In this document: piece after piece, positions 16,719-25,437 of the stretch
Layout: each line of letters opens with the position of its first letter
How positions within the stretch are numbered: position 1 is the first letter of the stretch
Assembly: GCF_004770615.1 (NCBI RefSeq)
Contig: NZ_RQER01000004.1
Coordinates: 62,001-126,000, forward strand
DNA: 64,000 nucleotides
Origin: Leptospira langatensis
GTDB taxonomy: Bacteria; Spirochaetota; Leptospiria; Leptospirales; Leptospiraceae
Direction: 5' to 3'
Position numbers and translations under genes: made by a program
The notes under the pieces: generated by a model
The model's input: only the letters and a program-made list of their open reading frames with translations
Databases searched by the model: none
Told to the model about the DNA's origin: nothing

Positions 16719-16853
16719 ATGTTTCCAATAAGACCATATTACATGCCTGCCAATATAATTGGTTGGCTTTTATTTTTTGCAGGATGTTTATATTCAAGTT
16801 CTCAGGCAACCTCTAAAAGCCAATCTATTTCGAATACTGGGGAAAACGATTGA
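16719..16853 (+). CDS. micro-lipoprotein candidate (44 aa)
   Basis: A short open frame encodes a basic start (MFPIRPYY), a hydrophobic core IIGWLLFF, a lipobox FAGC with Cys at residue 23, and a polar Ser/Thr/Gln-rich tail of about 20 residues ending in GEND. A second in-frame ATG lies at 16743. It begins 6 bases from the start of the divergent flippase-like gene and has no obvious ribosome site, so it may be a real entericidin-like micro-lipoprotein or the beginning of a broken longer lipoprotein. It is too short for composition to decide. Confidence 0.4.
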   Translation: MFPIRPYYMPANIIGWLLFFAGCLYSSSQATSKSQSISNTGEND

Positions 16854-16919
16854 CCCAGAGATCTAACTCCACTTGAATTACAAATAAGATCATTCAAAAA
16901 GCTGGAAATTCTACGATAG

Positions 16920-17687
16920 ATGGAAAACAATAGCTACCCGAGTAACGAAACCCCTCCTTTCGAGCAGTTGAATTTATTGCAAAAATTCATTCGATTATTC
17001 GAACCACTAGAAAATATAATACCTAGCTCTTATAGAATGCCCTTTCGATATTACGCGCAGTATTTCTTCAAAGCGTTAGAGCCCGAAATATTTATACTTT
17101 CCGATCTGATCCCTAAAAACGGTATTGCAATTGATATTGGCGCAAATCGTGGAATATACGCATACGCTCTATCGAAATTAGCGAGCAAAGTAGAATGTTT
17201 TGAACCAATTCCAAAATGTGTAAAATACCTACAGGACTACGGTTCAAATAAAATTACAGTACATAATGTTGCACTATCGGATCAATCAGGGTCAATGAAA
17301 TTATATATTCCAATATTAAAAGGACGTACGACTCTAACTAGAGCATCTCTCAATAAACCTAATGGCCCGTATGTTGACCTTGAAGTGGAAATAAAAACAC
17401 TAGACTCATTTAATTTTCCGAAGGTAGATTTTATCAAGATTGATGTAGAAGGATTAGAATCTAATGTAATCAAAGGCGCTTCCAAAACAATCTCACAGTA
17501 CCGCCCTAAATTGTTAATTGAAATAGATCATCATAGAAATTCCGCGGAATCTTTCGGTTGGATTTTTTCCTTTTTTGAAAAATTAAAATACAAACCTTAT
17601 TTACTTCGCAATGGAAAATTAGAGGAATGTAAAGACCCTAAACAAGAAGCTTTATTGCAATATAATTTTATTTTTCTTCCTACTTAA
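16920..17687 (+). CDS. FkbM-family methyltransferase
   Basis: A 255-residue SAM-dependent methyltransferase of the FkbM family, which often O-methylates sugars. Motif I is AIDIGANRGIYAYALSK, followed by VECFEPIPKCVKYL, VHNVALSD, and the characteristic DFIKIDVEGLESNVIKGA and KLLIEID. The N-terminal 70 residues are a helical extension. Base composition is AT-rich like the neighbouring flippase-like gene, pointing to joint acquisition. It probably modifies a surface polysaccharide or glycolipid. The 180 bases downstream are AT-rich and hold no gene I can see. Confidence 0.9.
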   Translation: MENNSYPSNETPPFEQLNLLQKFIRLFEPLENIIPSSYRMPFRYYAQYFFKALEPEIFILSDLIPKNGIAIDIGANRGIYAYALSKLASKVECFEPIPKCVKYLQDYGSNKITVHNVALSDQSGSMKLYIPILKGRTTLTRASLNKPNGPYVDLEVEIKTLDSFNFPKVDFIKIDVEGLESNVIKGASKTISQYRPKLLIEIDHHRNSAESFGWIFSFFEKLKYKPYLLRNGKLEECKDPKQEALLQYNFIFLPT

Positions 17688-17869
17688 AGTAAAAGTAAAT
17701 AACTTTATCTTAATATGCATAATTTTGGTTCCCTCTATTATTTTATTAAATGCATATTCATTCAATATAAAGCAAGTGTTCGATTCTATCTGTTTCTACT
17801 TAGGGAAAGGCATAACAGAGTTTTAAAGAATTTCATCAGCCTCTCACCTAACTGCTTAATTAAATCGTT

Positions 17870-19465
17870 CTACGAACGGTAAGAAGTATGGACGGCGCGG
17901 GCTAACACCGTTGGTCTCTTCCAATACTTGGTCACCGGAGCCACTTGTTTGTTGATCCCGAGCAAAGTATAAACAGCTAAGCGAGCGGCTCTAACGGAAT
18001 ATTCCTCGGTAAATACCATATCTTCTGGAATTTCCACAAACTGACTGATCAAGGCAAGATTCGTTGAGCCTGTAGGCACTACTGCGGGTCGATCGGACTT
18101 CTTTCTAGGCTGGAACAACGCATCAATATAAGGTAGCATAACGGGAATTACGTTAATGACACTCGATTTGATCTTAGATCCATGTTCTTCAAAATGAAGA
18201 TGATGGATCAGCTCATCCAGAACCTCTTCGCCAGTACAATCGGACATCCGTTTTTTTACAAGATCCCCTATTTGATCCGGGAACAAACCGTAACCCCAAA
18301 GGATAGTAGTATCCTTATCTTGGGTCTTGAAGTGAGGTTGGGCAGCGACCACAATCGACATTCTCCAAGAAGAATCCTTAAATGTCATCAAGGCTCCACT
18401 GCCCGGCCTATTCTTCGTGAATTCTTCGATCAATCGTAAGAAAAATTGACCCTTAAAGGTTGCCGTAAAAGAAAACCATTTCGTTTCATCCGGCTTCTGG
18501 AAGAACGGGTTCGGGTTGCCTAACTTGCCAGGTTTTTTATCCGATATCTTGCGCCATAAAAGAAAACTCGGCGGATTTTCCGGTAAATATTTTGCCGGAG
18601 TATGATAGCTCCCGTTATTCGAGTTATCCGTAATGCAACCGTTCGTAAAGAAACAGAGATCTCCCTTGTCTAAACCAGTCTTTCCCGCCTTACCATTTTT
18701 ATCTTCCCAATGGATATGGGTCACAGTGATCTCATCCGCATCCAGAAATTGAAGATCGATTACCGTCTTATCCAAATGATAATTCACACCCTTTTGATCT
18801 AAGTATGTTTTAATGGGTAGGATCACCGAATCAAATTGGTTATAAGGAGTTCTGGTCACTCCTTCGAGTGTATCAATTCTAGAAAATTCCAGAAGCATCC
18901 GCTTCATATATCGTTGGAATTCAAATAGGCTAGACCATTCCTGCCAAGCAAAAGTAGTCTGCCACATGTACCAAAAATTCGTGGTAAAGAAATGGTCGCC
19001 GAACCAATCTCGGATCGTCAAATCATCAAGATCGTTCTCATTCGCAAAGAATAGTCGGACTAATTTGGATCGGTCCTCCGAGTTGAATTGCATATCGGTG
19101 ACTGAGAGTATATTTCCATCTTTATCGATCAGACGAGCAAGAGAATGCGTAGGATTCGCATGATCGAAGGTGAATATCTCTTCCTTCAAGGAAATACTAG
19201 GGTCTTCCAAAGAAGGGATTCTTTCCATAAGATCCCAAAAATTCTCGTATGTCTCTTCATTCAACATACGGCCTCCACGACATACGAAACCCTTAGACTC
19301 GGTCCCTGAGCCGTCGTTGCTTCCCCCAAGAATAGATAAAGATTCCATAATATGGATATTCTTCCCCTCGAAACCTGCGTCTTGGATCAGATAGACAGCA
19401 GCAGCTAAACTCGCGATCCCTCCTCCTACAAAGTAAGCTTGTCTTTCCGTATTCTTTTTTCTCAT
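17870..19465 (-). CDS. ohyA: oleate hydratase
   Basis: Oleate hydratase (formerly myosin-cross-reactive antigen) adds water across the cis-9 double bond of oleic acid to give 10-hydroxystearate, using FAD structurally. The FAD motif is VGGGIASLAAAVYLIQD, followed by ESLSILGGSNDGSG and the family stretch FVCRGGRMLNEETYENFWDL; NYHLDKTVIDL and the C-terminal GSTNLALISQFVEIPEDMVF also match. The frame is open to an ATG at 19582 (570 residues), but that start lacks a ribosome site, whereas ATG 19465 has GGAGGA at good spacing, giving 531 residues. The role is probably detoxification of host or environmental unsaturated fatty acids. It is divergent from a GlpT-type transporter. Confidence 0.92.
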   Translation of the reverse strand: MRKKNTERQAYFVGGGIASLAAAVYLIQDAGFEGKNIHIMESLSILGGSNDGSGTESKGFVCRGGRMLNEETYENFWDLMERIPSLEDPSISLKEEIFTFDHANPTHSLARLIDKDGNILSVTDMQFNSEDRSKLVRLFFANENDLDDLTIRDWFGDHFFTTNFWYMWQTTFAWQEWSSLFEFQRYMKRMLLEFSRIDTLEGVTRTPYNQFDSVILPIKTYLDQKGVNYHLDKTVIDLQFLDADEITVTHIHWEDKNGKAGKTGLDKGDLCFFTNGCITDNSNNGSYHTPAKYLPENPPSFLLWRKISDKKPGKLGNPNPFFQKPDETKWFSFTATFKGQFFLRLIEEFTKNRPGSGALMTFKDSSWRMSIVVAAQPHFKTQDKDTTILWGYGLFPDQIGDLVKKRMSDCTGEEVLDELIHHLHFEEHGSKIKSSVINVIPVMLPYIDALFQPRKKSDRPAVVPTGSTNLALISQFVEIPEDMVFTEEYSVRAARLAVYTLLGINKQVAPVTKYWKRPTVLARAVHTSYRS

Positions 19466-19687
19466 ATTCGCATCCTCCGATCCTACAAATAAAGAACGAA
19501 GATCTTCGAGGTCCGTTCCTTCGTAATGCAATCTGGTTGACCTGCAGTCAGCTTGACCATCGAAATTCCGATCAGAGGACATATGATTAAAAGCAATTTG
19601 AATCGAAATGTCCTTCCAATAGGATCGGAACTAGTCACTCTCGAAAATGTTTGTAAGAGTTACAAAGAAAAGAAGGATTGACCTTTC

Positions 19688-21016
19688 ATGCTTTCCACAA
19701 TCCTGAATTGGTTTAAACCTTCTCCACCTATTAAACGGCTCCCACAAGAAAAGATACAAGATCTCTACCCAAGGTTAAGATGGAGGGTCTTAGAATCTAC
19801 GTTCGTAGGATATGCGGTATTCTATCTAGTCAGAAATAACTTTCCCGTAGTCGCAAAAGAGTTTGCCCAAGATCTGCAATACTCACAGGAACAGATAGGC
19901 AATATCCTGGCCACTACGGCAATTTCATACGGGATCGGAAAGTTCCTTATGGGCGCGCTTTCGGATAGAAGCAATCCGAGAGTCTTTATGTCGGTCGGTC
20001 TCGTCTTCACCGCATTATGTAATATCGCCTTTGGAGCCAGCTCGAATTATGAAACGCACCTACTTCTGTGGGCAATCAATGGTCTTTTCCAAGGAATGGG
20101 ATGGCCTCCTTGCGGAAGGTCACTGGGACATTGGTTTAGCGCAGAAGAAAGAGGACAAAAATTCGCGATCTGGAACATAGCGCATAACGTAGGAGGAGGC
20201 TTAGTCGGACTCATCGCAGCGGCGAGTGCTTCTCATTTCGGTTGGAGAAACGCATTCTATATACCGGCAGGCATTTCGATCGTTACAGCTATCTATCTTT
20301 ATTTACGTTTATATGATACTCCTCAATCTGTAGGGCTCCCTCCGATCGAAGAATACAATTCCAAGACTCCTTTGGAGGGACAATCCGAAGAAGATAGGGA
20401 AAGAGAGCTCAGTTTCAAAGAGATCATTTTAGATTCCGTTCTTTTAAATAAATATGTTTGGGTCTTTGCCTTAGCGAATTTCTTCGTTTATATAGTGCGA
20501 TATAGTCTCACAGATTGGGGTCCGTCCTATCTAAAGTTTGCCAAAGGAGCCAGCTTGGAAAAGGGAGGACTCAGTACTTTCATTTATGAATTCGCAGGGA
20601 TCGGCTCTACTTTGTTAGTCGGGTGGTTCTCCGATAAAGTAGGAGGGAAAAGAGGCATGGTCAGTCTACTGTGTATCCTACCCATCTTGGCAGCCCTCTA
20701 CGGGTTATTGTTCGTTCCCCAAGGTCATCTTTGGATCGATCTGACGCTTTTCGGAGTAGTAGGATTCTTTATATATCCTCCGGTTATGTTACTCGGAGTT
20801 GCCGGTCTTGACTTCACTTCCAAAAAGGCCGTAGGAACAGCTGCAGGCTTTATCGGATTGTTCGGCTATCTTGGCCGGACAACGCTCTCGAAAGCCGTTG
20901 GTTGGATGACAAGCCAAGAAGGCTTTCGATGGGAATATTCCATTTACCTTATATTATTCTCGGCGGTTGCCTCCATCCTTCTTCTGTCCTTCACATGGAA
21001 ATGGAAGCCTAGATGA
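19688..21016 (+). CDS. MFS transporter, GlpT/UhpT organophosphate:phosphate antiporter family
   Basis: A 442-residue inner-membrane transporter with about 12 hydrophobic segments. The N-terminal half contains [37 protein letters not shown] (the loop 2-3 motif) and [19 protein letters not shown], characteristic of the organophosphate:Pi antiporter family that imports glycerol-3-phosphate or hexose phosphates in exchange for phosphate. Length matches GlpT. It starts about 220 bases from the oleate hydratase start on the other strand. I would call it a glycerol-3-phosphate transporter homologue, with the exact sugar phosphate uncertain. Confidence 0.9.
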   Translation: MLSTILNWFKPSPPIKRLPQEKIQDLYPRLRWRVLESTFVGYAVFYLVRNNFPVVAKEFAQDLQYSQEQIGNILATTAISYGIGKFLMGALSDRSNPRVFMSVGLVFTALCNIAFGASSNYETHLLLWAINGLFQGMGWPPCGRSLGHWFSAEERGQKFAIWNIAHNVGGGLVGLIAAASASHFGWRNAFYIPAGISIVTAIYLYLRLYDTPQSVGLPPIEEYNSKTPLEGQSEEDRERELSFKEIILDSVLLNKYVWVFALANFFVYIVRYSLTDWGPSYLKFAKGASLEKGGLSTFIYEFAGIGSTLLVGWFSDKVGGKRGMVSLLCILPILAALYGLLFVPQGHLWIDLTLFGVVGFFIYPPVMLLGVAGLDFTSKKAVGTAAGFIGLFGYLGRTTLSKAVGWMTSQEGFRWEYSIYLILFSAVASILLLSFTWKWKPR

Positions 21017-21209
21017 CCGAGATCCGGATAAAAATGATATAGAATGCAAGGCGCTCTGTGAAATAAATCAGAAAACTTTCTAATTTGTCCGTTAGTCGGA
21101 ATTTTTGGCTTGCAAATCCGATTTACATATCTATTAACAATAGATCAATAATTTTTATCCAATAAACAATTCTCCTTGTGAGAGAATGGATCGACTGAAA
21201 GGAGAATTT

Positions 21210-22208
21210 ATGCTCACTTCCCTATATCGTTTTTTATTCATTATATTTTTATCATGCTGCGTCTTCTGTAGCATTCTTTGGCCAAATCAAATTTCGGCGG
21301 AGCAATCGAGTGCGAAACAATCCGCCGGCATACAGGTCATTCGACAATTCGGAGACTCAATTACTTACGGTTATGGTTTTGTCCAATGTGCCGGAATACC
21401 CGGATTTTGTATGACATACTGGAAATACAACAGCCAACTCTATCAATGTGCAAGCTGTGCAATCTATTCTTGGGGAGGAGGATATCGCGGATGGATGACC
21501 GAACTGGCCTTGCAACCTTCGAATCAATTTCTCTTTGCGACAGAGGGTTATCAATGTGGAGGATCCTATACCGCTCAATGGGAAACCAATTCCATGTCAC
21601 ACGACGGATACCCCGGCTTTCGCACCGATCAATTGGTACCGTTAGCTTTGCTCCCTAGTAATGCATCTATCACACTAGTTCATGCAGGAACGAATGATTT
21701 TGTGCAAGGCAAATCCGTCTCTTCAGCCGAGACCAATCTGACTCAGATCGTGCAAAATTTGATCTCTCAGAATGCAAACACTAAGATCTATGTAGCACAA
21801 ATCGTCCGTTTTGTGAAACCTGCCTCCACCTGCACAGGGTGTGCAGACCATAGCGTCTTAAACCCGCTCGTCAAACAGTACAACGAATGGATCCAAAGCA
21901 CACTGGCAAACAACTTCGCAAAACAAGTGGTAGTAGTGAACATGTATGATGCACTTCAAACGCAAACGGATTATTCACCGGATGGAGTTCATCCGGGCCC
22001 GGTCGGATACCAAAAAATGGCCTGTTCCTGGATTCGTGCGATCAAACAAATGCCTTCTTCACCTTCGGATCCTTGCAATGGGTTCTCCTTTGGCGAAACA
22101 AAAAAGCAGAAGATTCCTTCTGAACCTGAGCTACAAAAGTCTATGCCGCCCTCGGAACTCATGAACCAAATTATGCAGGGTAAATCGAAGAATGTCTTGG
22201 GTCCCTAA
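21210..22208 (+). CDS. secreted SGNH/GDSL-family hydrolase
   Basis: A 332-residue esterase/lipase-like hydrolase. A signal peptide (LYRFLFIIFLSCCVFCSILW, cleavage after QISA) is followed by block I FGDSITYGYGF with nucleophile Ser50, block III AGTNDF with the Gly/Asn oxyanion residues, and block V SPDGVHPGPVGYQ with the catalytic Asp and His. Many cysteines in the region 60-120 suggest disulfides outside the cytoplasm. The frame opens at 21186, but the ATG at 21210 has AAAGGAG just before it and starts directly with the signal peptide. The substrate is unknown; family members cleave acyl or carbohydrate esters. Confidence 0.88.
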   Translation: MLTSLYRFLFIIFLSCCVFCSILWPNQISAEQSSAKQSAGIQVIRQFGDSITYGYGFVQCAGIPGFCMTYWKYNSQLYQCASCAIYSWGGGYRGWMTELALQPSNQFLFATEGYQCGGSYTAQWETNSMSHDGYPGFRTDQLVPLALLPSNASITLVHAGTNDFVQGKSVSSAETNLTQIVQNLISQNANTKIYVAQIVRFVKPASTCTGCADHSVLNPLVKQYNEWIQSTLANNFAKQVVVVNMYDALQTQTDYSPDGVHPGPVGYQKMACSWIRAIKQMPSSPSDPCNGFSFGETKKQKIPSEPELQKSMPPSELMNQIMQGKSKNVLGP

Positions 22209-22233
22209 TTAAAGCCAAACAATACGCATCTGA

Positions 22234-22596
22234 ATGCCACCCCAAAAAAGAGAAACATCTTATGACTACGTTTGTTTCAGTGAACTAGTGTACGAATATG
22301 ATAACTCGAAAGAAACGGAAAAGAAGATCAAGAGAAGGTTGAAATACTACGAGTTAGGAGACTATGACCAAAGCAGAATAGATACGATCCGGAACTTAAA
22401 GAACGATCTAGACGAAGAAATACAAAAGAATCAAGGATCAAAATATTATTTAGGATCGAAGGAAGAATATGCAGCCTTAGGCGATTTTGATTTCGATCTG
22501 TTACTTCGAGACTTTCAACTAAAGTATCAGAAGATTAACAAAGAGGATATGAATGCCATTCTACTTCTCGCAATTTACACTTTCTATCTTCGCTAA
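22234..22596 (+). CDS. hypothetical protein, charged
   Basis: A 120-residue, highly charged, mostly helical protein with a Lys/Glu-rich middle (KETEKKIKRRLKYYELGDYD). There is no signal peptide, membrane segment or motif that I recognise. It begins 25 bases after the SGNH hydrolase stop on the same strand and may be read through from it. The ribosome site is weak. It may be a lineage-specific gene. Confidence 0.5.
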   Translation: MPPQKRETSYDYVCFSELVYEYDNSKETEKKIKRRLKYYELGDYDQSRIDTIRNLKNDLDEEIQKNQGSKYYLGSKEEYAALGDFDFDLLLRDFQLKYQKINKEDMNAILLLAIYTFYLR

Positions 22597-22622
22597 TCTC
22601 TTAAATAAAAAACTTTTTATCC

Positions 22623-23090
22623 TCACTCATTCAGCGTTTCTTTTTGGAGCTTTTCAGACCTCTTATCCAATATAAATCCGATAGTACCCAATATCAGAAC
22701 TAAAATCAAATGTCTCAGAGCGACGAAATAATAGAAGTCGCCTGCCGCACCAAACGCATCCCTAAAATCCATGCCGCGATCAGCTCTAGAGATTAACGAT
22801 ACTAACCCATACTCCACAAGCAATATTTCGATCCCCCAAATCGACGAGATTATTAAAGAAATCTTAAATACAGGGCGAGAAATCTCCTCTAAGATCCATG
22901 GGAGTAAAGCTCCCGCCACAGCAGGGACGAGGAAAAGTAGGGGAGCAAGTATTATTATATTCACTCCCATTGAGCAGCCACTTCCACGACTACAGTATAA
23001 GGCCGAAAGCAACACAACAAAGACAGTGACAATTGCAAGCACCCCAAACACAAAACCAAGTAACAGAACGGGAACAAGGATCTTTTTCAT
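22623..23090 (-). CDS. hypothetical membrane protein
   Basis: A 155-residue protein with four hydrophobic segments (about 5-28, 47-67, 73-95 and 122-142) and a short charged tail. No family recognised. It lies convergent with the charged hypothetical gene and about 145 bases downstream of another small four-helix membrane protein on the same strand, which could be in the same unit. Confidence 0.6.
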   Translation of the reverse strand: MKKILVPVLLLGFVFGVLAIVTVFVVLLSALYCSRGSGCSMGVNIIILAPLLFLVPAVAGALLPWILEEISRPVFKISLIISSIWGIEILLVEYGLVSLISRADRGMDFRDAFGAAGDFYYFVALRHLILVLILGTIGFILDKRSEKLQKETLNE

Positions 23091-23234
23091 ATCCTTACTC
23101 TGATCCTATTTGCGTTCATGTATATTGGAAAACTGAATCTCTTTAAGATTGTATCAACTATTGGTTTTCAATAGAAACAAAATCAAAGGGAATCGCGAAG
23201 ATGTGATTTAAAAACGCTTTACGCATTTAGTATT

Positions 23235-23645
23235 TTAAGATCCTAAACTTTTGGACCTTCTAGAAATAATATTAGCCGCAACAAAAAAGACAACTCCGAT
23301 TAAAGACGATAGAACGCAAAGGAAAGTAAACCAACGTCCTTTCAAAGTTCCCGTATGTTCTTTTAAGAATGCGAGGAAAGAAAGACCACCTGCCGTTAAA
23401 AAGAGAATCCGAGAAATAGAATCCAAAGATTTAGCAAATCGAGAGGAATTAGGAACCGAGGATGTGAACGAGAGCAAATTTAAAAAGGAAACGAATAGAA
23501 TATAAATGTGATTCGCACGCATTTCCATTCTAGCGGTTGTCTCCGCAAGATGTTCTGGGCGAAAATAAAACTGCATGTAGAGTCCGGTAATCGGAAATGC
23601 GATCAAAAGAATAATACCCAGAGAAAAATTCAATTTACGTAACAT
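23235..23645 (-). CDS. hypothetical membrane protein
   Basis: A 136-residue protein with four hydrophobic segments: LNFSLGIILLIAFPITGLYM, HIYILFVSFLNLLSF, ILFLTAGGLSFLAFL and FLCVLSSLIGVVFFVAANI. It has a basic C-terminal tail. It resembles small uncharacterised inner-membrane proteins with a conserved His in helix 2 (NHIYILF), but I cannot name a family. The upstream 150 bases separate it from the PhlG-like gene cluster. Confidence 0.6.
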   Translation of the reverse strand: MLRKLNFSLGIILLIAFPITGLYMQFYFRPEHLAETTARMEMRANHIYILFVSFLNLLSFTSSVPNSSRFAKSLDSISRILFLTAGGLSFLAFLKEHTGTLKGRWFTFLCVLSSLIGVVFFVAANIISRRSKSLGS

Positions 23646-23799
23646 TGTTTTTCCTTATTCATATATGGTTTCTTTTTTAACCTTGCACAAAGATCGATCA
23701 ATTGGATCCCTCCATAAGAACAAGCGATCGACATAAGAATTGTAAAGGTTTTTAATTTTATATCCAAACGAAAAGGATAATCATTCCCCCAGTCTTGAA

Positions 23800-24534
23800 T
23801 TAGGGTCTTTTTGAATTCATTGGGTTTGAGTTCGCTTCATAAAGGGAAGGAAGAAATCCTGCTAATATTCCCATTTCTTCCAAGCAATGAATTTGTAAAT
23901 GCTCCGCAGTCGAACGACGCAAAGCTAAAAAGCGAAGAATGGGTAAGTTAGCTAGTAATGATAGATTGAATATTCCTATCGTAGCTCCGCGTGAACGGAC
24001 ATGTCCCAACCAAAAACGCGAGCGCATTTCCGCTCCTTCTGCGGTTTTCCGTACTGAATGACACAAAAAACCGAAATTTACTGGGTAATTAAGGTCACCT
24101 ACAAATGCACAAACAACGAAGTGGTCTTTATTATTTGGATCGTATCCAAATAATATTTTAGGATCAATAAAATTGATCCTAAGCTTCATCAAAGTTGGAC
24201 CTATGTATTCATGCACAAGATGACTCGCACCCACTAATATGCCTGGCTGTTTTGATTCCCAATCCATCCAAACATGAGCCCTAGGATGCCAGCGTTTATA
24301 ATCTTCTGTAGTACGAAGATATTCCGAAAACCAGAGTCCTACCATTTCCGGCGACACTCCAGGCATGGGCGTTCGAACCGAGACTTGAAATGCTCCGTTT
24401 GAAAGTCTCTTAACGGAGGTTGTGAATTCCCCATCGAACAGATCGTCCAACCGACGAGGTTTTGAGAATATAAGTAACCCGAAATTCACTGCCAAGAATA
24501 GCGCTAGCAATGCAATAAGCCAGAATGATCCCAT
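23800..24534 (-). CDS. PhlG-like (DAPG hydrolase family) protein, membrane-anchored
   Basis: A 244-residue protein with an N-terminal membrane helix (WLIALLALFLAVNFGLLIF) and a soluble domain resembling the 2,4-diacetylphloroglucinol hydrolase PhlG, a zinc-dependent carbon-carbon bond hydrolase. Visible landmarks are GVSPEMVGLWFSEYL, a His-containing RWHPRAHVW, a Glu in HLVHEYIGP, and HCLEEMG near the C-terminus, which fits the H-x3-E metal pair. It is a diverged paralogue of the next gene, sharing the same order of motifs. It probably ends the operon headed by the alpha/beta hydrolase, though a 90-base gap precedes it. The substrate is unlikely to be DAPG itself. Confidence 0.65.
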   Translation of the reverse strand: MGSFWLIALLALFLAVNFGLLIFSKPRRLDDLFDGEFTTSVKRLSNGAFQVSVRTPMPGVSPEMVGLWFSEYLRTTEDYKRWHPRAHVWMDWESKQPGILVGASHLVHEYIGPTLMKLRINFIDPKILFGYDPNNKDHFVVCAFVGDLNYPVNFGFLCHSVRKTAEGAEMRSRFWLGHVRSRGATIGIFNLSLLANLPILRFLALRRSTAEHLQIHCLEEMGILAGFLPSLYEANSNPMNSKRP

Positions 24535-24625
24535 GGAGCGACTCTGACCGGCGGATTGGGAATTGTCAACAAATTAGATCATGTTCTAGTTTTAATTATC
24601 TGGCTCTTTCTAAAAAGGATTGAGC

Positions 24626-25390
24626 TTAGTCTCCATTTCTCGACGAGTAAAGATAAGGAATAACCTTCTCGGATTGGCCTGTTTCCTCTATATTATGCCG
24701 GATCCAGTTTTCGGCAGTTTGCTTCGAGTATATGAAAGGAAGGACCAACCAATTTATTACCCAACCTAGTAGAGGGATATTTATGCCGATTAATGTTTCC
24801 GCATAAAAATCGATCCCATCTTTAGATGGAGAGTAATAATGCTTTATATCTCCGACGGTCAGACCCCATTTTTTGATCAGAAAGGTAAACTCGGTTTCGT
24901 CTAACTTGGTAGTATATACTCTTGCGGAAATCCTTTCATGAAAATCGTTAAATTGCTCTTCGATCAGACTAAATGCGCCGACTGCAAAACCCTTATTTGT
25001 TTTGTTTTTCGGATTTGTTAACGGCGTTATTGCTATATGATCTCGATGGTGCCACAAATGATATAAGCTTACTTCCTCGCCATTCCAGGTTACTGTTTTT
25101 CCTAAATTCTCAAACCACCACTTCATCATCTCGGGCGTAACATCTTTTATTGTGTCGTGCTGGATCTGTATTCTTAAAGACCCGGTCCAATGTTTATAAA
25201 TATCTACCCACTTAGCGGACGACTCCGCTTTGAATTCGGTCTTGCCTATCGATTCTAACATTAGCCGTGCCAAAAGCCTTTTTCTTCTCAATTCTAATTT
25301 TCTTCCAGGGCACCAAATTTCTCCCTTAAAGTTTAACTTTTTCGTTTTCGCCTTAAAGATACTTTTTAAAAATTCTAAGATCTTTCTCAT
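24626..25390 (-). CDS. PhlG-like (DAPG hydrolase family) protein
   Basis: A 254-residue soluble protein of the PhlG family. Motifs: VTPEMMKWWFENLG, LYHLWHHRDHIAITP with His candidates for zinc, EEQFNDFHERISARVY with Glu, and IRHNIEETGQ near the C-terminus matching the H-x3-E metal pair. The family hydrolyses a carbon-carbon bond next to a ketone in phloroglucinol-type compounds. The frame opens at a TTG (25414), but the ATG at 25390 has AGGGAG upstream. It follows the alpha/beta hydrolase by about 50 bases; both are presumably under the TetR regulator encoded divergently. Confidence 0.72.
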   Translation of the reverse strand: MRKILEFLKSIFKAKTKKLNFKGEIWCPGRKLELRRKRLLARLMLESIGKTEFKAESSAKWVDIYKHWTGSLRIQIQHDTIKDVTPEMMKWWFENLGKTVTWNGEEVSLYHLWHHRDHIAITPLTNPKNKTNKGFAVGAFSLIEEQFNDFHERISARVYTTKLDETEFTFLIKKWGLTVGDIKHYYSPSKDGIDFYAETLIGINIPLLGWVINWLVLPFIYSKQTAENWIRHNIEETGQSEKVIPYLYSSRNGD

Positions 25391-25437
25391 TTCGTAATAA
25401 GCTCCCTGAAGCAAAGAGATTTATCAAAAACCATCGA

